A stretch of DNA of 64,000 nt from Bacillota bacterium (lineage in GTDB: Bacteria; Actinomycetota; Aquicultoria; Aquicultorales; Aquicultoraceae), in NCBI GenBank assembly GCA_023511485.1, contig JAIMBH010000003.1, forward strand, positions 47,453-111,452. The letters are read 5' to 3'. Under the pieces are notes generated by a model. That model saw nothing but the letters and a program-made list of their open reading frames with translations, was not told the DNA's origin and made no database searches. Made by a program: the position numbers and the translations under genes. Position 1 is the first letter of the stretch, and every line of letters starts with the position of its first letter. Positions 36,734-45,942 of this stretch are shown in pieces.

Positions 36734-36754
36734 CCCTGAGCGAAGTCAAAGGGG
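36734..36754. repeat. Dispersed CCCTGAGCGAAG repeat copy
   Basis: Reverse complement of the core found at 1650-1680 and 34703-34714, with AAGTCAAAGGGG pairing to the left flank. A second short hairpin (AGGGCTAAAGCCCT, about 36767-36780) follows. Confidence 0.5.
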
Positions 36755-36906
36755 CTGCTAAATAGCAGGGCTAAAGCCCTGCGCTACATTATCATTATAC
36801 TACGCACATGGGTAAACACCCTGCTTTTCAATCTTCAAACTGCATTTTTCAATCCGCCTTACGCGGGTACTTAATTATTATCGACTAATATCAGGAGTTG
36901 ATTGAT

Positions 36907-37074
36907 ATGGCAAGGCCGAAAAGAAAGATACCAGAAACACCCGAGGATATAGAAAAAAGGATAAAAGAAGAGCGCGAGGCCGAGAAACTTGCGAAAGAAG
37001 AGCAGCAAGAGATAGTAAGGCGTGCTGTGGGCAAAAGCGGAAAAGAACCTAGGCCGGGGGAAACGGCCCAATAA
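36907..37074 (+). CDS. Small highly charged protein (55 residues)
   Basis: ATG at 36907 is nine bases after AGGAG (36893-36897). The 55-residue product begins MARPKRKIPETPEDIEKRIK and is nearly half Lys, Arg and Glu, with no hydrophobic core; a helix of EEREAEKLAKEEQQE type is likely. No family recognised. The stop is two bases from the end of the convergent radical SAM gene. A basic N-terminus could bind nucleic acid. Confidence 0.65.
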   Translation: MARPKRKIPETPEDIEKRIKEEREAEKLAKEEQQEIVRRAVGKSGKEPRPGETAQ

Positions 37075-37076
37075 AA

Positions 37077-38393
37077 CTACTGCAAGTTACGGATTACGGG
37101 GTTGGTGGTAGACTGAGTGCCACTTTTAGCTCTAAATATGAATGCTTCTTTGGCTAATCTTTGCTGTGTATGCCATTGCCCAAATTGCAGACCTTTGTTT
37201 GCAAGTCTGCTTAGGTAGCGGCTAAGTTCCTTGTCCACAATTCCGGTCTTAGCATTGCTAAGGGGCGTTCCTGGAAGCGGAATAAACGTGTGGCTGTGGA
37301 TTTTAGCCCCCATATCTGTGAGATTATCAATCATCTTAATCGAGGATTCCCGGTCGGCTTTTGTCTCGCCGGGCAGGCCAAAGATAAAGTCTACGCTTAC
37401 ATCAAGCCCGCAGGCAAGGATAAGCTCTACCGCACGGTAGACGTCTTCCACCGTGTGCTCTCGGTGTAACTTATCTAACATGCGCTGGCTTCCCGTTTGT
37501 GCTCCGACGACAAGCTGTTTAGTCGCCGTGTAGGTGGTGATGAGGTTTAGCGCATCCTTTGAGACAGCCTCTGGCCTTACCTCTGAGGGGAAAGAACCAA
37601 AGAAGAGATGTTTCTTACCTGTGATTTTAGAGGCCTCTACTAGAAGTTCCTCTATTGCAGCGAGGTTTACCGTTTTGCCATCATTAGAGCCGAAGGCAAG
37701 CGAGTTTGGCGAAATAAACCTAAAATCTCGTGTCCCGTTGGCTTTGCTCAAAGAGATGTATTTGAGTATTTCCCCGAGCTTACGGTGGCGCATCTTGCCG
37801 CCAAAGATGAATGACGTCTGGCAGAACCGGCATGCATGTGGGCAGCCCCGGCTTATCTCAATGGGCGAGAGCTTGTTATGTTTGGTTGAAAACGGTGCAA
37901 AGCGGTTCAAATCGATCGGGCGCCTCTTTCCGGTCCTCATAAACCTGCCGTCATGGTCGGTGTAGGCTATCCCTTTTATTTGCCGCCAATCTAAGCCGTC
38001 TGAGAGCGCGCAGATGAGCTCTGGGAAGGTCTCCTCGGCTTCGCCTATTACCGCGATATCGAAGCCAAGCTGAAGCGTCTCAGTAGGGTCTCCGGTGGCA
38101 TGTGGACCTCCTGCAATATAAATGACTTGGTTGCTATCCAGGTTTGCTCTTAATTTGGCAAGCGTTTTATAAACCTCGACGATGTTGGTTGTCGCAAACG
38201 AGAAGCAAACTGCAAGCGTATCATATTTGGTGGCGGCTCTTTTGACCTCCTGGGCGAGCCTATCCACATCCTTGCCAGGCAGGAAATAAATCGGCATATC
38301 CTTGGTTTTTGGCATGCTTTCAAGCGCACCTGCCAAGGCAGCAAAGCTATACTTATTATAATTCTGCACAATAAATGCGATGGCTATGCTCAT
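37077..38393 (-). CDS. B12-binding domain radical SAM protein
   Basis: 438 residues. An N-terminal cobalamin-binding-like domain (about 1-140: VIYIAGGPHATGDP, GFDIAVIGEAEETFPEL) is followed by a radical SAM core with ISRGCPHACRFCQT, which holds the CxxxCxxC cysteines for the [4Fe-4S] cluster, and VDFIFGLPGET. It resembles the MJ1487-type (TIGR04013) group, whose substrate is not known. It has no DxHxxG cobalamin motif that I can see, so B12 binding may be base-off or absent. Confidence 0.85.
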   Translation of the reverse strand: MSIAIAFIVQNYNKYSFAALAGALESMPKTKDMPIYFLPGKDVDRLAQEVKRAATKYDTLAVCFSFATTNIVEVYKTLAKLRANLDSNQVIYIAGGPHATGDPTETLQLGFDIAVIGEAEETFPELICALSDGLDWRQIKGIAYTDHDGRFMRTGKRRPIDLNRFAPFSTKHNKLSPIEISRGCPHACRFCQTSFIFGGKMRHRKLGEILKYISLSKANGTRDFRFISPNSLAFGSNDGKTVNLAAIEELLVEASKITGKKHLFFGSFPSEVRPEAVSKDALNLITTYTATKQLVVGAQTGSQRMLDKLHREHTVEDVYRAVELILACGLDVSVDFIFGLPGETKADRESSIKMIDNLTDMGAKIHSHTFIPLPGTPLSNAKTGIVDKELSRYLSRLANKGLQFGQWHTQQRLAKEAFIFRAKSGTQSTTNPVIRNLQ

Positions 38394-38661
38394 AAAACTC
38401 CATAAAACTTCAAGCTGATTATATAATAGCAGGATTTAGTCAAGATGAGAGACTCTTAAGGCTGTGCGCTTCTGGGGTGATGGTTTTGGGTTTGCAGATC
38501 AGTTTTCCCACGATTTCCCTCCCTTCGTCTATTGAAGTTGCTCTTTGAGCTGCTAAATTTGCATAAAATGGCCAAGTAGCTTAAGTAGGTGGAGTGGCCC
38601 CCATGAAAGGTAAGGGTACGGGTAAACAGTCTTTGAGGACTTAGTTAGAATCTTAAGAGCT

Positions 38662-38895
38662 ATGCACTTAATTCGGTTAGCACAGGGTATAAATGCCAGG
38701 AACCAAGCCAGTGACCCACTAAGTCTTTATCCTGATTTAGGGACTGTTGCAATAGACAGTATGCAGATAGAGGCCGATATATTTGAAACCCGGGGAGACG
38801 TTTCGGGGATAACGCAACCAGGTGCGGAAAGGTCTGCGGTCATATTCTTTGATGCTCCTGAAGGCAAGACTATTGCGCTAGACCAAGTAAGCTAG
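38662..38895 (+). CDS. Doubtful 77-residue ORF
   Basis: The only sizeable frame in the 724-base gap 38394-39117. There is no ribosome site before the ATG and no family match known to me. The text (for example GDVSGITQPGAERSAVIFF) reads like a plausible protein piece, so it may be a gene remnant. The rest of the gap holds only the palindrome at 38939-38955 and the tRNA-Phe leader. Confidence 0.25.
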   Translation: MHLIRLAQGINARNQASDPLSLYPDLGTVAIDSMQIEADIFETRGDVSGITQPGAERSAVIFFDAPEGKTIALDQVS

Positions 38896-38938
38896 GTAAC
38901 GCTACGCCTCGGGGATGTCTTTAATGAAGAGACTTTTG

Positions 38939-38955
38939 GATCAAACGGTTTGATC
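38939..38955. promoter_or_regulatory. 17-bp perfect palindrome
   Basis: GATCAAACGGTTTGATC, arms of eight bases around a central G. Operator-like; stands 180 bases before tRNA-Phe and 44 bases after the doubtful ORF. Confidence 0.3.
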
Positions 38956-39003
38956 TGACCGCACCATTGAAATAAGAGAAGGATTATATCAATTTTGAAG
39001 TTA

Positions 39004-39012
39004 TGTTATAAT
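39004..39012 (+). promoter_or_regulatory. Extended -10 promoter candidate for tRNA-Phe
   Basis: TGTTATAAT: a perfect TATAAT with the TGn extension, about 105 bases upstream of the tRNA. No good -35. Another TATAAT (39043-39048) lies nearer. Confidence 0.35.
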
Positions 39013-39117
39013 GTAAGGACGCATGCGACCAGCTATTCCATTTATAATACCCGTGTGCTAAAATGGCATCTGTGTAATAAACATACCAGGATAGGGGTTC
39101 TAGCCTGGGAAAATGAT

Positions 39118-39190
39118 GGCCAGGTAGCTCAGTAGGTAGAGCAGGGGACTGAAAATCCCCGTGTCGGCGGTTCGATTCCGTCCCTGGCCA
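39118..39190 (+). tRNA. tRNA-Phe (GAA)
   Basis: Acceptor GGCCAGG/CCTGGCC, anticodon stem GGGGA-CTGAAAA-TCCCC with anticodon GAA, T arm GGTTCGATTCC. No encoded CCA (ACAT follows). Confidence 0.96.
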
Positions 39191-39193
39191 CAT

Positions 39194-39222
39194 AAAAAGC
39201 CGGTTTCTTGACCGGCTTTTTT
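39194..39222 (+). terminator. Rho-independent terminator of tRNA-Phe
   Basis: AAAAGCCGGT (39195-39204), six-base loop, ACCGGCTTTT (39211-39220), TT. Starts four bases after the tRNA. Confidence 0.85.
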
Positions 39223-39482
39223 GCCGAGAATCGGAAATAGAAAAACTGATTACCGACTAAATCGCATCTACTTCTGCTCAATCCAAAATCTCACATGAGG
39301 CTGCCGCCAAGCATGCATTAGCTGGCTAAAAACTTTGAATCTGCATAGCCTTTCCCCGCTATTAGTTAACTGCAAATCGTATTTAAATTAACCAAATATG
39401 TTGTTAACCAAAGAGACTTAGTGGGTAGTAAATTGCAGAACCGTATAGCTTTTTGCATTTTAAGGTAAAGGGAGGTGAGAGG

Positions 39483-40868
39483 GTGAAAAAAGCTTTTGTT
39501 GTAGCCATTGCTGCTCTATTTGTATTCGCATTTGCAGGCACGGCACTTGCTGCTACCCCATCTGTCATTGGAGGCGATGGCGCATCTGTTTGGACCTACA
39601 AAGACCTGCAGGATTCTACTGCCAAAACTGAGGGTGGTTACAAAGCGTTTAATAATACCGAGTTTACAGGAGACTATGATAACCCGCACGGTGGTTACGA
39701 CACCACGACCGATAAGTGCAATGTTTGCCATGCTGTCCACCGCACTGAAGGAGCATACTTCCTATTAAGGGCAGATACCCAAGACGATGCCTGCGATTAC
39801 TGCCATATCGGGGGTTCCGCCCACTCATCGTACATTGTCTATGACCTTAACGCTGCCGGCAAGCAGGCCACCAATGGTCATACCATCGGTGCAGGCTCAA
39901 CCATTCCAGACAGCTCAATCGATCAGTGGCTTGAGACCATAACGCTCGTTACTGTTGACGAGAATGGCAATCAACTAGCGGAGAGCGTTCAGGTTCGTGC
40001 TTATGACCCTGCCAAGAATGAGATGTACCGATTTGCAAAGCACCATGGCCATGTTGCTGCCAGTACCGGTGAAGCAGGTTATGACAGGGTTGGGCCCCTG
40101 GCACTTAGCTGTATAAACTGCCATCAACCACATAATGCCGAGAACTTGGTATGGAGACCAACCGACTTCAACAACCCAACGACCCGGGTTGAAGGTTACA
40201 AGCTACTGAGGCTCATGCCATCTGGTTCTGTTAAGCCGGGTGAAACTACGAATACAGCTGGTTACTGGGATGTAGACGACGTTATTAGCGTGCCCCAAGA
40301 GACCATGACGCCTGCGAATACCGGTCACGATGTGGAGAGTGGCTCAAGCGATCCAAGTGCCCCGAATACTATTTACACGGCTTTTGTGGGCAGCACCCAG
40401 CTTACACTGGAAACAGATAGACCACAAACAGTCAACCAGTACACGCTATCTCCATGGTGTGCTGATTGCCATAACTTAAACATCGGCTATTGGAAACCCC
40501 TTACCACTGAAGAGCTTGGCTACAAGAGCCATGCCGATAGAACCCATCCTGTTCCATTTACCGGTAACAACGATGGAAGTGGCCCAGGGCAATGTTACAG
40601 TTGTCACCGAAATGACATGCCTATTGGCCTTGCTTGTAATAGATGCCACTTTGGTCCAACTTCTTACAACGCCTATCATGATGACCCAGCCGTAAATTCC
40701 GACTTCCCGCACTCCGGTCAGGCGAACTCCATTAAGCTACTTGGAGTTTGGAAATCTGATATGGACGATGCTGGCAATATTGTTGATGACCTTACGACAC
40801 CAGTTACCGAAGATGCAATCGATGGCGTCTGCTTGAGGTGCCACACCGGCATTGGAGTCAATCACTAA
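39483..40868 (+). CDS. Secreted heptaheme cytochrome c
   Basis: 461 residues. A clear signal peptide (MKKAFVVAIAALFVFAFAGT then ALA) and seven CxxCH motifs: CNVCH, CDYCH, CINCH, CADCH, CYSCH, CNRCH, CLRCH. No membrane anchor after the signal. The PHGGYDTTTDKCNVCHAVH block around the first heme also occurs in the hexaheme protein at 49414-50310 and, less exactly, in the 15-heme protein, so these are one family. Probably an extracytoplasmic electron carrier; partner unknown. GTG start with GGGAGGTGA just upstream; the frame stays open further 5' but without signal features. Confidence 0.9.
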   Translation: MKKAFVVAIAALFVFAFAGTALAATPSVIGGDGASVWTYKDLQDSTAKTEGGYKAFNNTEFTGDYDNPHGGYDTTTDKCNVCHAVHRTEGAYFLLRADTQDDACDYCHIGGSAHSSYIVYDLNAAGKQATNGHTIGAGSTIPDSSIDQWLETITLVTVDENGNQLAESVQVRAYDPAKNEMYRFAKHHGHVAASTGEAGYDRVGPLALSCINCHQPHNAENLVWRPTDFNNPTTRVEGYKLLRLMPSGSVKPGETTNTAGYWDVDDVISVPQETMTPANTGHDVESGSSDPSAPNTIYTAFVGSTQLTLETDRPQTVNQYTLSPWCADCHNLNIGYWKPLTTEELGYKSHADRTHPVPFTGNNDGSGPGQCYSCHRNDMPIGLACNRCHFGPTSYNAYHDDPAVNSDFPHSGQANSIKLLGVWKSDMDDAGNIVDDLTTPVTEDAIDGVCLRCHTGIGVNH

Positions 40869-40902
40869 CAGTTATTCCTTTTAGGGGAAGGATTGCCATG
40901 AT

Positions 40903-40945
40903 GAACAAAGAGACCCGCATTCTGGCAGGTCTCTTTGTTGTATCT
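40903..40945 (+). terminator. Hairpin terminator after the heptaheme cytochrome
   Basis: AACAAAGAGACC (40903-40914) pairs with GGTCTCTTTGTT (40927-40938). Twelve base pairs with a 12-base loop; only a weak T-run (TATCTT) follows. Confidence 0.65.
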
Positions 40946-41039
40946 TAGGTTCAAATTTAGTGCTTGGTGGCTTCTTAGCTCCTGCCTAAAAATTCCTACT
41001 AAATAGCTCATTTATGCTCCTATATATTATAATACGGGT

Positions 41040-42551
41040 ATGGGTATATTTAGGGGTGATAGTGCCAGAACAAAAGCTAACCCATTTGATTACAGCCTGC
41101 GCCCGCGATTGCTGCTGCTTCTTGCTGTGATGCTTATTCCTTTTGTGGTTTTCTCGCTTTACCAGGCTTATAGGAGCTACAACCAGCTTATGCAGGAGAA
41201 AATGGCAGGCAATGTCCGAAGCGCATTGGAGGTGGCAAACAATGTCGACGAGCTAGTTCTGGCAACCGAGGATCTGCTGGTAGCTATATCTAGAAGCCAT
41301 GCTGCAAGAGAGCAGGACTTTAATGAGATGAAGCGGTGGTTTAGCGATATAGCCCAAAAATATCCCTATTACAAAAACATCATCTTTGTCGATATGGATG
41401 GCAATATCCGCGCTGCTGCTCACACCTACTCTAAACCCGACGGGCAAATCATCGCCAGCGTAAAGCAAACAGCGTACTATAAACGTGCCATCAGCGCAAG
41501 TGGCTTGGCCTTCGGCGATTTTATGTATGCTGTGCTAAGTAAACAGCCAGTCATTCACATAACCTATCCAGTTTTTGGGACAGATAACAAAAGAATTGGG
41601 TTTGTCGCAGTCGCATTCGACCTTTCGCATTTGCAGGATAGGATAGTTACAATAAAGACCGCAAAGGGCTCGGAAGTTTCGGTGTTCGATCAAAATGGAA
41701 CTGTTATCGCACGCACTATTGAGCCCAACCGTTGGGTTGGGAAATGCTATGCAGGCTTTACACGCATAACTAATGCGCCTGGCACAATTACCGGACCTGG
41801 GCCCGACGGAATTATTCGGGTGATGAGCTTCCGCAAGACCAGGCTCACCCCGTGGACTGTCGCAGTGTGCTTTGAAGAGGTGATGGTTCGCACGCAGGCC
41901 TTAAAAGAGCTGCTAAAGCAGCTTGCACTTTTCCTACCACTGTTTCTTGTCGCCGTAATTGGCTGGCTTTGGATTGGCCGAGACGTCGATGGTCTCTATA
42001 AAGCGGCTCGCAGGTTAAGTCTTGTGGATCAAACTACATCGCTTGGCAGCTTCAGAAAATTCAACCAGGATTTGGTTAAGGATATAGCAAGGGCAAGGCG
42101 TAATATGCAGCTTATTTCGCTGCTTATGCTTGATATAGACGGATTTAGGCAGTTTAATGAGATCAACGGCTATCAGTTTGGGAACCGTGCGCTTGCTAAA
42201 ATATCCGACATCATCAAAGGGATGCTTCGCGACACCGACTTTGCCTACCGCTATGGGGGAGATGAGATTGCCCTGATACTTACCGATACTGATGAGCTCG
42301 ATGCGCTTGAGTTTGCTGAGAGAATTCAAGGTGAGCTAAAAAGGCATGACTTTAAAACCAAAGATGGAAAAGTTATTAACCTTAGCATATCAATTGGCAT
42401 TGCAACATACCCAGCCGATGCAAGCGATGCTGAAGGACTTATTCAATGCGCTCGCGAGGCTTTATTCTTAGCAAAGGAAGAAGCAGGCGGGGGTGTCGTT
42501 GCGACCTACACGCAAACTAATCGACCGCGAAAGGTAAAAAAGGTTGGCTGA
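41040..42551 (+). CDS. Membrane-bound diguanylate cyclase with dCACHE-type sensor
   Basis: 503 residues. A membrane segment at about 20-45, an outside sensor domain of dCACHE type (about 50-285; DMDGNIRAAAHTYS and VFDQNGTVIAR are typical), a second membrane segment (about 292-312) and a GGDEF domain (about 335-490) with RYGGDEIAL, the active-site variant GGDEI, expected to be active. Makes c-di-GMP in answer to an outside ligand. A perfect TATAAT at 41028-41033 ends only six bases before the ATG and no ribosome site is present, so the mRNA may be leaderless. Confidence 0.88.
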   Translation: MGIFRGDSARTKANPFDYSLRPRLLLLLAVMLIPFVVFSLYQAYRSYNQLMQEKMAGNVRSALEVANNVDELVLATEDLLVAISRSHAAREQDFNEMKRWFSDIAQKYPYYKNIIFVDMDGNIRAAAHTYSKPDGQIIASVKQTAYYKRAISASGLAFGDFMYAVLSKQPVIHITYPVFGTDNKRIGFVAVAFDLSHLQDRIVTIKTAKGSEVSVFDQNGTVIARTIEPNRWVGKCYAGFTRITNAPGTITGPGPDGIIRVMSFRKTRLTPWTVAVCFEEVMVRTQALKELLKQLALFLPLFLVAVIGWLWIGRDVDGLYKAARRLSLVDQTTSLGSFRKFNQDLVKDIARARRNMQLISLLMLDIDGFRQFNEINGYQFGNRALAKISDIIKGMLRDTDFAYRYGGDEIALILTDTDELDALEFAERIQGELKRHDFKTKDGKVINLSISIGIATYPADASDAEGLIQCAREALFLAKEEAGGGVVATYTQTNRPRKVKKVG

Positions 42552-42605
42552 ATTGGAGATAACTGTGCCGACCCAGGCGTGGGGTTGGAAGTTTAAACTT
42601 AAAAT

Positions 42606-43412
42606 TTAAAGCTTCTGGATTCTTTTAGCAGGTACCTCATCGGTTTCAAAATCATCAAGGTAAACTGGCGGTTTTATTAGCTGCTCAAAACTAGCATGTG
42701 CTGGTACTGGTTTTGCGATATCAGTTGTTTTAGTGATAGGGGCGCCAACCAATCTTTTTGCCTCACTTAGGAGCTCAGCCTGGTACATGCGTTTCTTTTC
42801 GGCCAGTCTTAGAAGATCGGCCTTTACGGCAGCAACCTCTTTATCGCGCTCAAACGGATCTCGTTCTAACTCTTTTAACTTCTTAGCCTTCTTAGCCTGC
42901 TCGATGCCAACTTTTTCGATTTGCCGCTCTCTTCTTTCAATTTCGGCGAACTCTTCGGCAAGTATGTCCTCCCAGTCTTCGATGCAGATGCTCAGGCTGT
43001 TGTATATCTCGACGACCTGGTTGCGCACATTTTGCATGAACTCGTGCGCAAGGGCTCTATCCAGGTGGGGACTTGTTCCGCCAGTAAGTATCGCCCCGGC
43101 CTTTAGATCGATATTATCCAGCGTGCGGCTTGTCACCCGAAGTATCTCAAATGTTTTTCTTATCGTTTTCTTGGCGATTTCCTTTTGCTCCCTGGCAAGT
43201 TTTCTTCTCATAACACTGCGGGTAAATGCCCAGCTAATAAGGGCTACAAGAATAATTGATGTCGGTAGGTATATAAACGGACTGGTTACTAGGTTGGTTA
43301 ATCCAGGGGAAATATCTGTTTGCAAGCCAATAAATAGGCCTGCACCCAAAATTATTGCTATAACCAATACTAAGGTGAGCCAAAAATCAACCCTGCTGGA
43401 CTTTTTATCCAT
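42606..43412 (-). CDS. Membrane protein with long cytoplasmic coiled-coil, unknown function
   Basis: 268 residues. Two hydrophobic segments near the N-terminus (about 10-30 and 46-66), then a charged, mostly helical part with a probable coiled coil at about 150-215 (many Glu, Lys, Arg). AGGAGC lies before the ATG. No family recognised. It is on the opposite strand to the cyclase, and 189 bases downstream of the Ig-like protein gene on the same strand. Confidence 0.7.
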   Translation of the reverse strand: MDKKSSRVDFWLTLVLVIAIILGAGLFIGLQTDISPGLTNLVTSPFIYLPTSIILVALISWAFTRSVMRRKLAREQKEIAKKTIRKTFEILRVTSRTLDNIDLKAGAILTGGTSPHLDRALAHEFMQNVRNQVVEIYNSLSICIEDWEDILAEEFAEIERRERQIEKVGIEQAKKAKKLKELERDPFERDKEVAAVKADLLRLAEKKRMYQAELLSEAKRLVGAPITKTTDIAKPVPAHASFEQLIKPPVYLDDFETDEVPAKRIQKL

Positions 43413-43601
43413 TGGCTGCTCCTGCCTGTGTTATATGGTTGCTTTGGCACTTGCTCCAGAATTTAGTGCTACTTACTTAAGGATATTATAAAACAACTTG
43501 ACGGATATTTGTAAAATATTTAGAGATAATTTTTCGGTCGAATATCTGTGGGGTCTCTGGCCGGATCCAAGGCGGATTCTGCTATCATTAGCCTTTTGAC
43601 C

Positions 43602-45938
43602 TTAATCAACGACCCTGACCGGAATAACCACTGGGCTTGCTTCGACGTTGCCACCGTTATCTGTGGCCTGTGCTCTTATCTCGTAGTTGCCGCGCTTCTT
43701 CTGAGCAAAAACCCAGTGGTAAGACCAAGTTGCTTCTTTACTGCCTTTGCCCTTGGTTATATCTGCTTTGACCCAGGTCTCCTCACTCTGCCATTCTCCA
43801 CCGTTCCAGTAGGTGTTGTTAGATTTGTCGACGATTGAAACCTCCACGCTTACTACTCCTGCGTTATCGTTTGAGAAACCATAGATCGTGCATGATGATC
43901 CTGAAATATCGCTGGCACCGGTTGGGGTAAGGATTGCTGTTGTCGGGGCGACAAGGTCGTTGGCCGCAATAATGGTGACCATTGTGAGATTAGTTACCGG
44001 AGCCATTATCTGATTATTAACTAGATCGATACGTGCGTTGCCAATGGGCTTCCACTTTTTCTCCTGCTCGTTATAAAATACGAGGCGCAGGGTGGTTGGG
44101 TCTGGCATCTCATCCCGGCGATATTTCATGGTAAGCATTACGGGAACGCTAAAAGTCAAATCTTTTGGGATAAACTTATAAACCGGACTATATCTTATCA
44201 GCCCGTTTGTGCTCGGTACCTCTTGGTCCTCTCTTAGCTCATCGATAGTTATCTCGGTGTCTTGGGATAGCGCTCCCTCAGGTATCTCTATAGAGACTGA
44301 AAGGTTGCCACCACCGAGCGTTCCTCCTGATTTGCCAACCGAACCTTTAAATGTCGCCTTATATGAGCCAGATGTCGTAAATTCCCACGAATAGCTGGCA
44401 GCCAAGGAGTTTCCAGCTATGTCTTTGATTCCTTTAGTTAGATAGACTCTATAGTTAGTTCCTTCATCTAGCCTCTCTCTTGGAACGAGCTTTGCGGTCT
44501 TTGATTTTGCATCATAAGATAGGTCTGCCGCAATCCATCTTGAACTCTGCATGATATAGAAAGTTGACCCCTGTTTTGTGCCGTCATTTTTAAAGCTAGA
44601 GGAATCCATTGCCTCATAAAAAACAACGCCTATGCTTGAGCCCGGTAGCACTTTTGTCGCGTTAGGAGAGGGAAAAATGTGCTTAGTAACCGGCGGTTTT
44701 GTATCAAGCGTGATACTATCCGAAGCGCGATAGGTGTTTTGGGTATCGTCTTTAAACTGGGCGCTCACTATTTTTTCTCCGTCACCCCCAGGCAGGGTGA
44801 CGGTCTTAACCGGTGCAAAGGGCTCCCAATTGGTCCAGGTTTTACCATCATCAGGACTAAAACGCATCTGGGTTGCACCGGTTATGTCGATATTGACATT
44901 TACCTCTTTTTTATTGGTATAAGCTGCAGCATTTTCGATGTAAATATTGCCGATCGGGCAAACATTATCGACTGCAATCGCATCCTGGGCGCCCATTACC
45001 TCACGGTTCCCAGTAACATCGGTTGCACGAGCAAAGATTTGAAATCCCTGGCCATCACTTGTTGGAAGCGACCAGGGATAACTCCAGGTGGCAGACGGGC
45101 TTCCTGCACCAGAAATTATAGATGCCGGATTCCATACTTCATCTTTAACCCAGCTGCTACCGTTCCACCAGGTGTTATCATAAGTTCTTAAAATGGCCAC
45201 CTCGACCGAGCCAACTCCGAGGTCATCTTGAGCGATGCCGCTGATGGAGCAGGAGTCGCCAGAAATATTGCCTATCCCGGTTGGGTTGAGGATCACAGTG
45301 TGCGGTTTACTATCAAGAGTAAGAACATCAAAGCTTACATTATCGAACCAGACTAGAGTCTGCGCGTCGGGCATGTTGCCGTTTTCAGCAGCCGCACCGG
45401 TACGTATCGCGTAGATTCCCGTTTGGTCTATATATTGAGTTATATCAAGCGATTGAACTGTCCAGACATTGTCGTTGGATACCCATTCGTCAGTCCAGAT
45501 GTTGACCGCTGTGCCATCTGGCTTAATAAGGTTAACATAGGCTTTTTGTTTAAGTGGTGTGATGCCGAACCAGTTTTTCTTAAACGCAAACTCGACTTTA
45601 GCTCTGCTTCCTGCCGTAACTAGAAGGGCAGTGCGCTTAGTCAAATAAGCTTCACCCTTGCCTCTTCTTCCTGCAGTGGAAAAGCGCAGGCTACCACTAT
45701 CGCTGTAGCCAGAAATATCCCGACCTACACTTATTCCTTGATAGGCCTTTGTCAGCTTCCACCCAGAGAGATTCTTTTCAAAGTTACCATTTAGCATGAT
45801 TTGATCGGCAAGTGCAGTAGAAGGTAAAAGAAGTAATGCCAGGATAAAAGTTGCAGGTAGGATAATAAGTTTTAGTTTTACTGCAATTGAAAATATACTG
45901 GTTATTCTGTTGGCCGGCAAAGCGGTTCTAACCTGCAC
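43602..45938 (-). CDS. Large secreted protein with Ig-like modules, ZU5-like domain
   Basis: 778 residues. Signal peptide LKLIILPATFILALLLLPST then ALA. Then a carbohydrate-binding-like beta domain (NGNFEKNLSGWKL to about 200), an Ig-like module starting at about 205, a middle part with a Bacterial Ig-like (SbsA-type, Big_5) domain with TKGIKDIAGNSLAASYSWEF, a ZU5-like stretch (GGGNLSVSIEIPEGALSQDT) and a last Ig-like module that repeats the first (ISGxSCxIxGxxxDxxGVxSVEV). GTG at 45938 is chosen because GGAG (45947-45950) is eight bases upstream and it avoids overlap with the TPR gene; an ATG at 45992 would overlap. Probably a cell-surface adhesin or scaffold. Confidence 0.82.
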   Translation of the reverse strand: MQVRTALPANRITSIFSIAVKLKLIILPATFILALLLLPSTALADQIMLNGNFEKNLSGWKLTKAYQGISVGRDISGYSDSGSLRFSTAGRRGKGEAYLTKRTALLVTAGSRAKVEFAFKKNWFGITPLKQKAYVNLIKPDGTAVNIWTDEWVSNDNVWTVQSLDITQYIDQTGIYAIRTGAAAENGNMPDAQTLVWFDNVSFDVLTLDSKPHTVILNPTGIGNISGDSCSISGIAQDDLGVGSVEVAILRTYDNTWWNGSSWVKDEVWNPASIISGAGSPSATWSYPWSLPTSDGQGFQIFARATDVTGNREVMGAQDAIAVDNVCPIGNIYIENAAAYTNKKEVNVNIDITGATQMRFSPDDGKTWTNWEPFAPVKTVTLPGGDGEKIVSAQFKDDTQNTYRASDSITLDTKPPVTKHIFPSPNATKVLPGSSIGVVFYEAMDSSSFKNDGTKQGSTFYIMQSSRWIAADLSYDAKSKTAKLVPRERLDEGTNYRVYLTKGIKDIAGNSLAASYSWEFTTSGSYKATFKGSVGKSGGTLGGGNLSVSIEIPEGALSQDTEITIDELREDQEVPSTNGLIRYSPVYKFIPKDLTFSVPVMLTMKYRRDEMPDPTTLRLVFYNEQEKKWKPIGNARIDLVNNQIMAPVTNLTMVTIIAANDLVAPTTAILTPTGASDISGSSCTIYGFSNDNAGVVSVEVSIVDKSNNTYWNGGEWQSEETWVKADITKGKGSKEATWSYHWVFAQKKRGNYEIRAQATDNGGNVEASPVVIPVRVVD

Positions 45939-45942
45939 CGGA

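Noticed and set aside
42733..43491. 252-residue plus-strand frame
   Set aside because: Antisense to the two-segment membrane protein gene, which has a good start site and a sensible coiled-coil composition.
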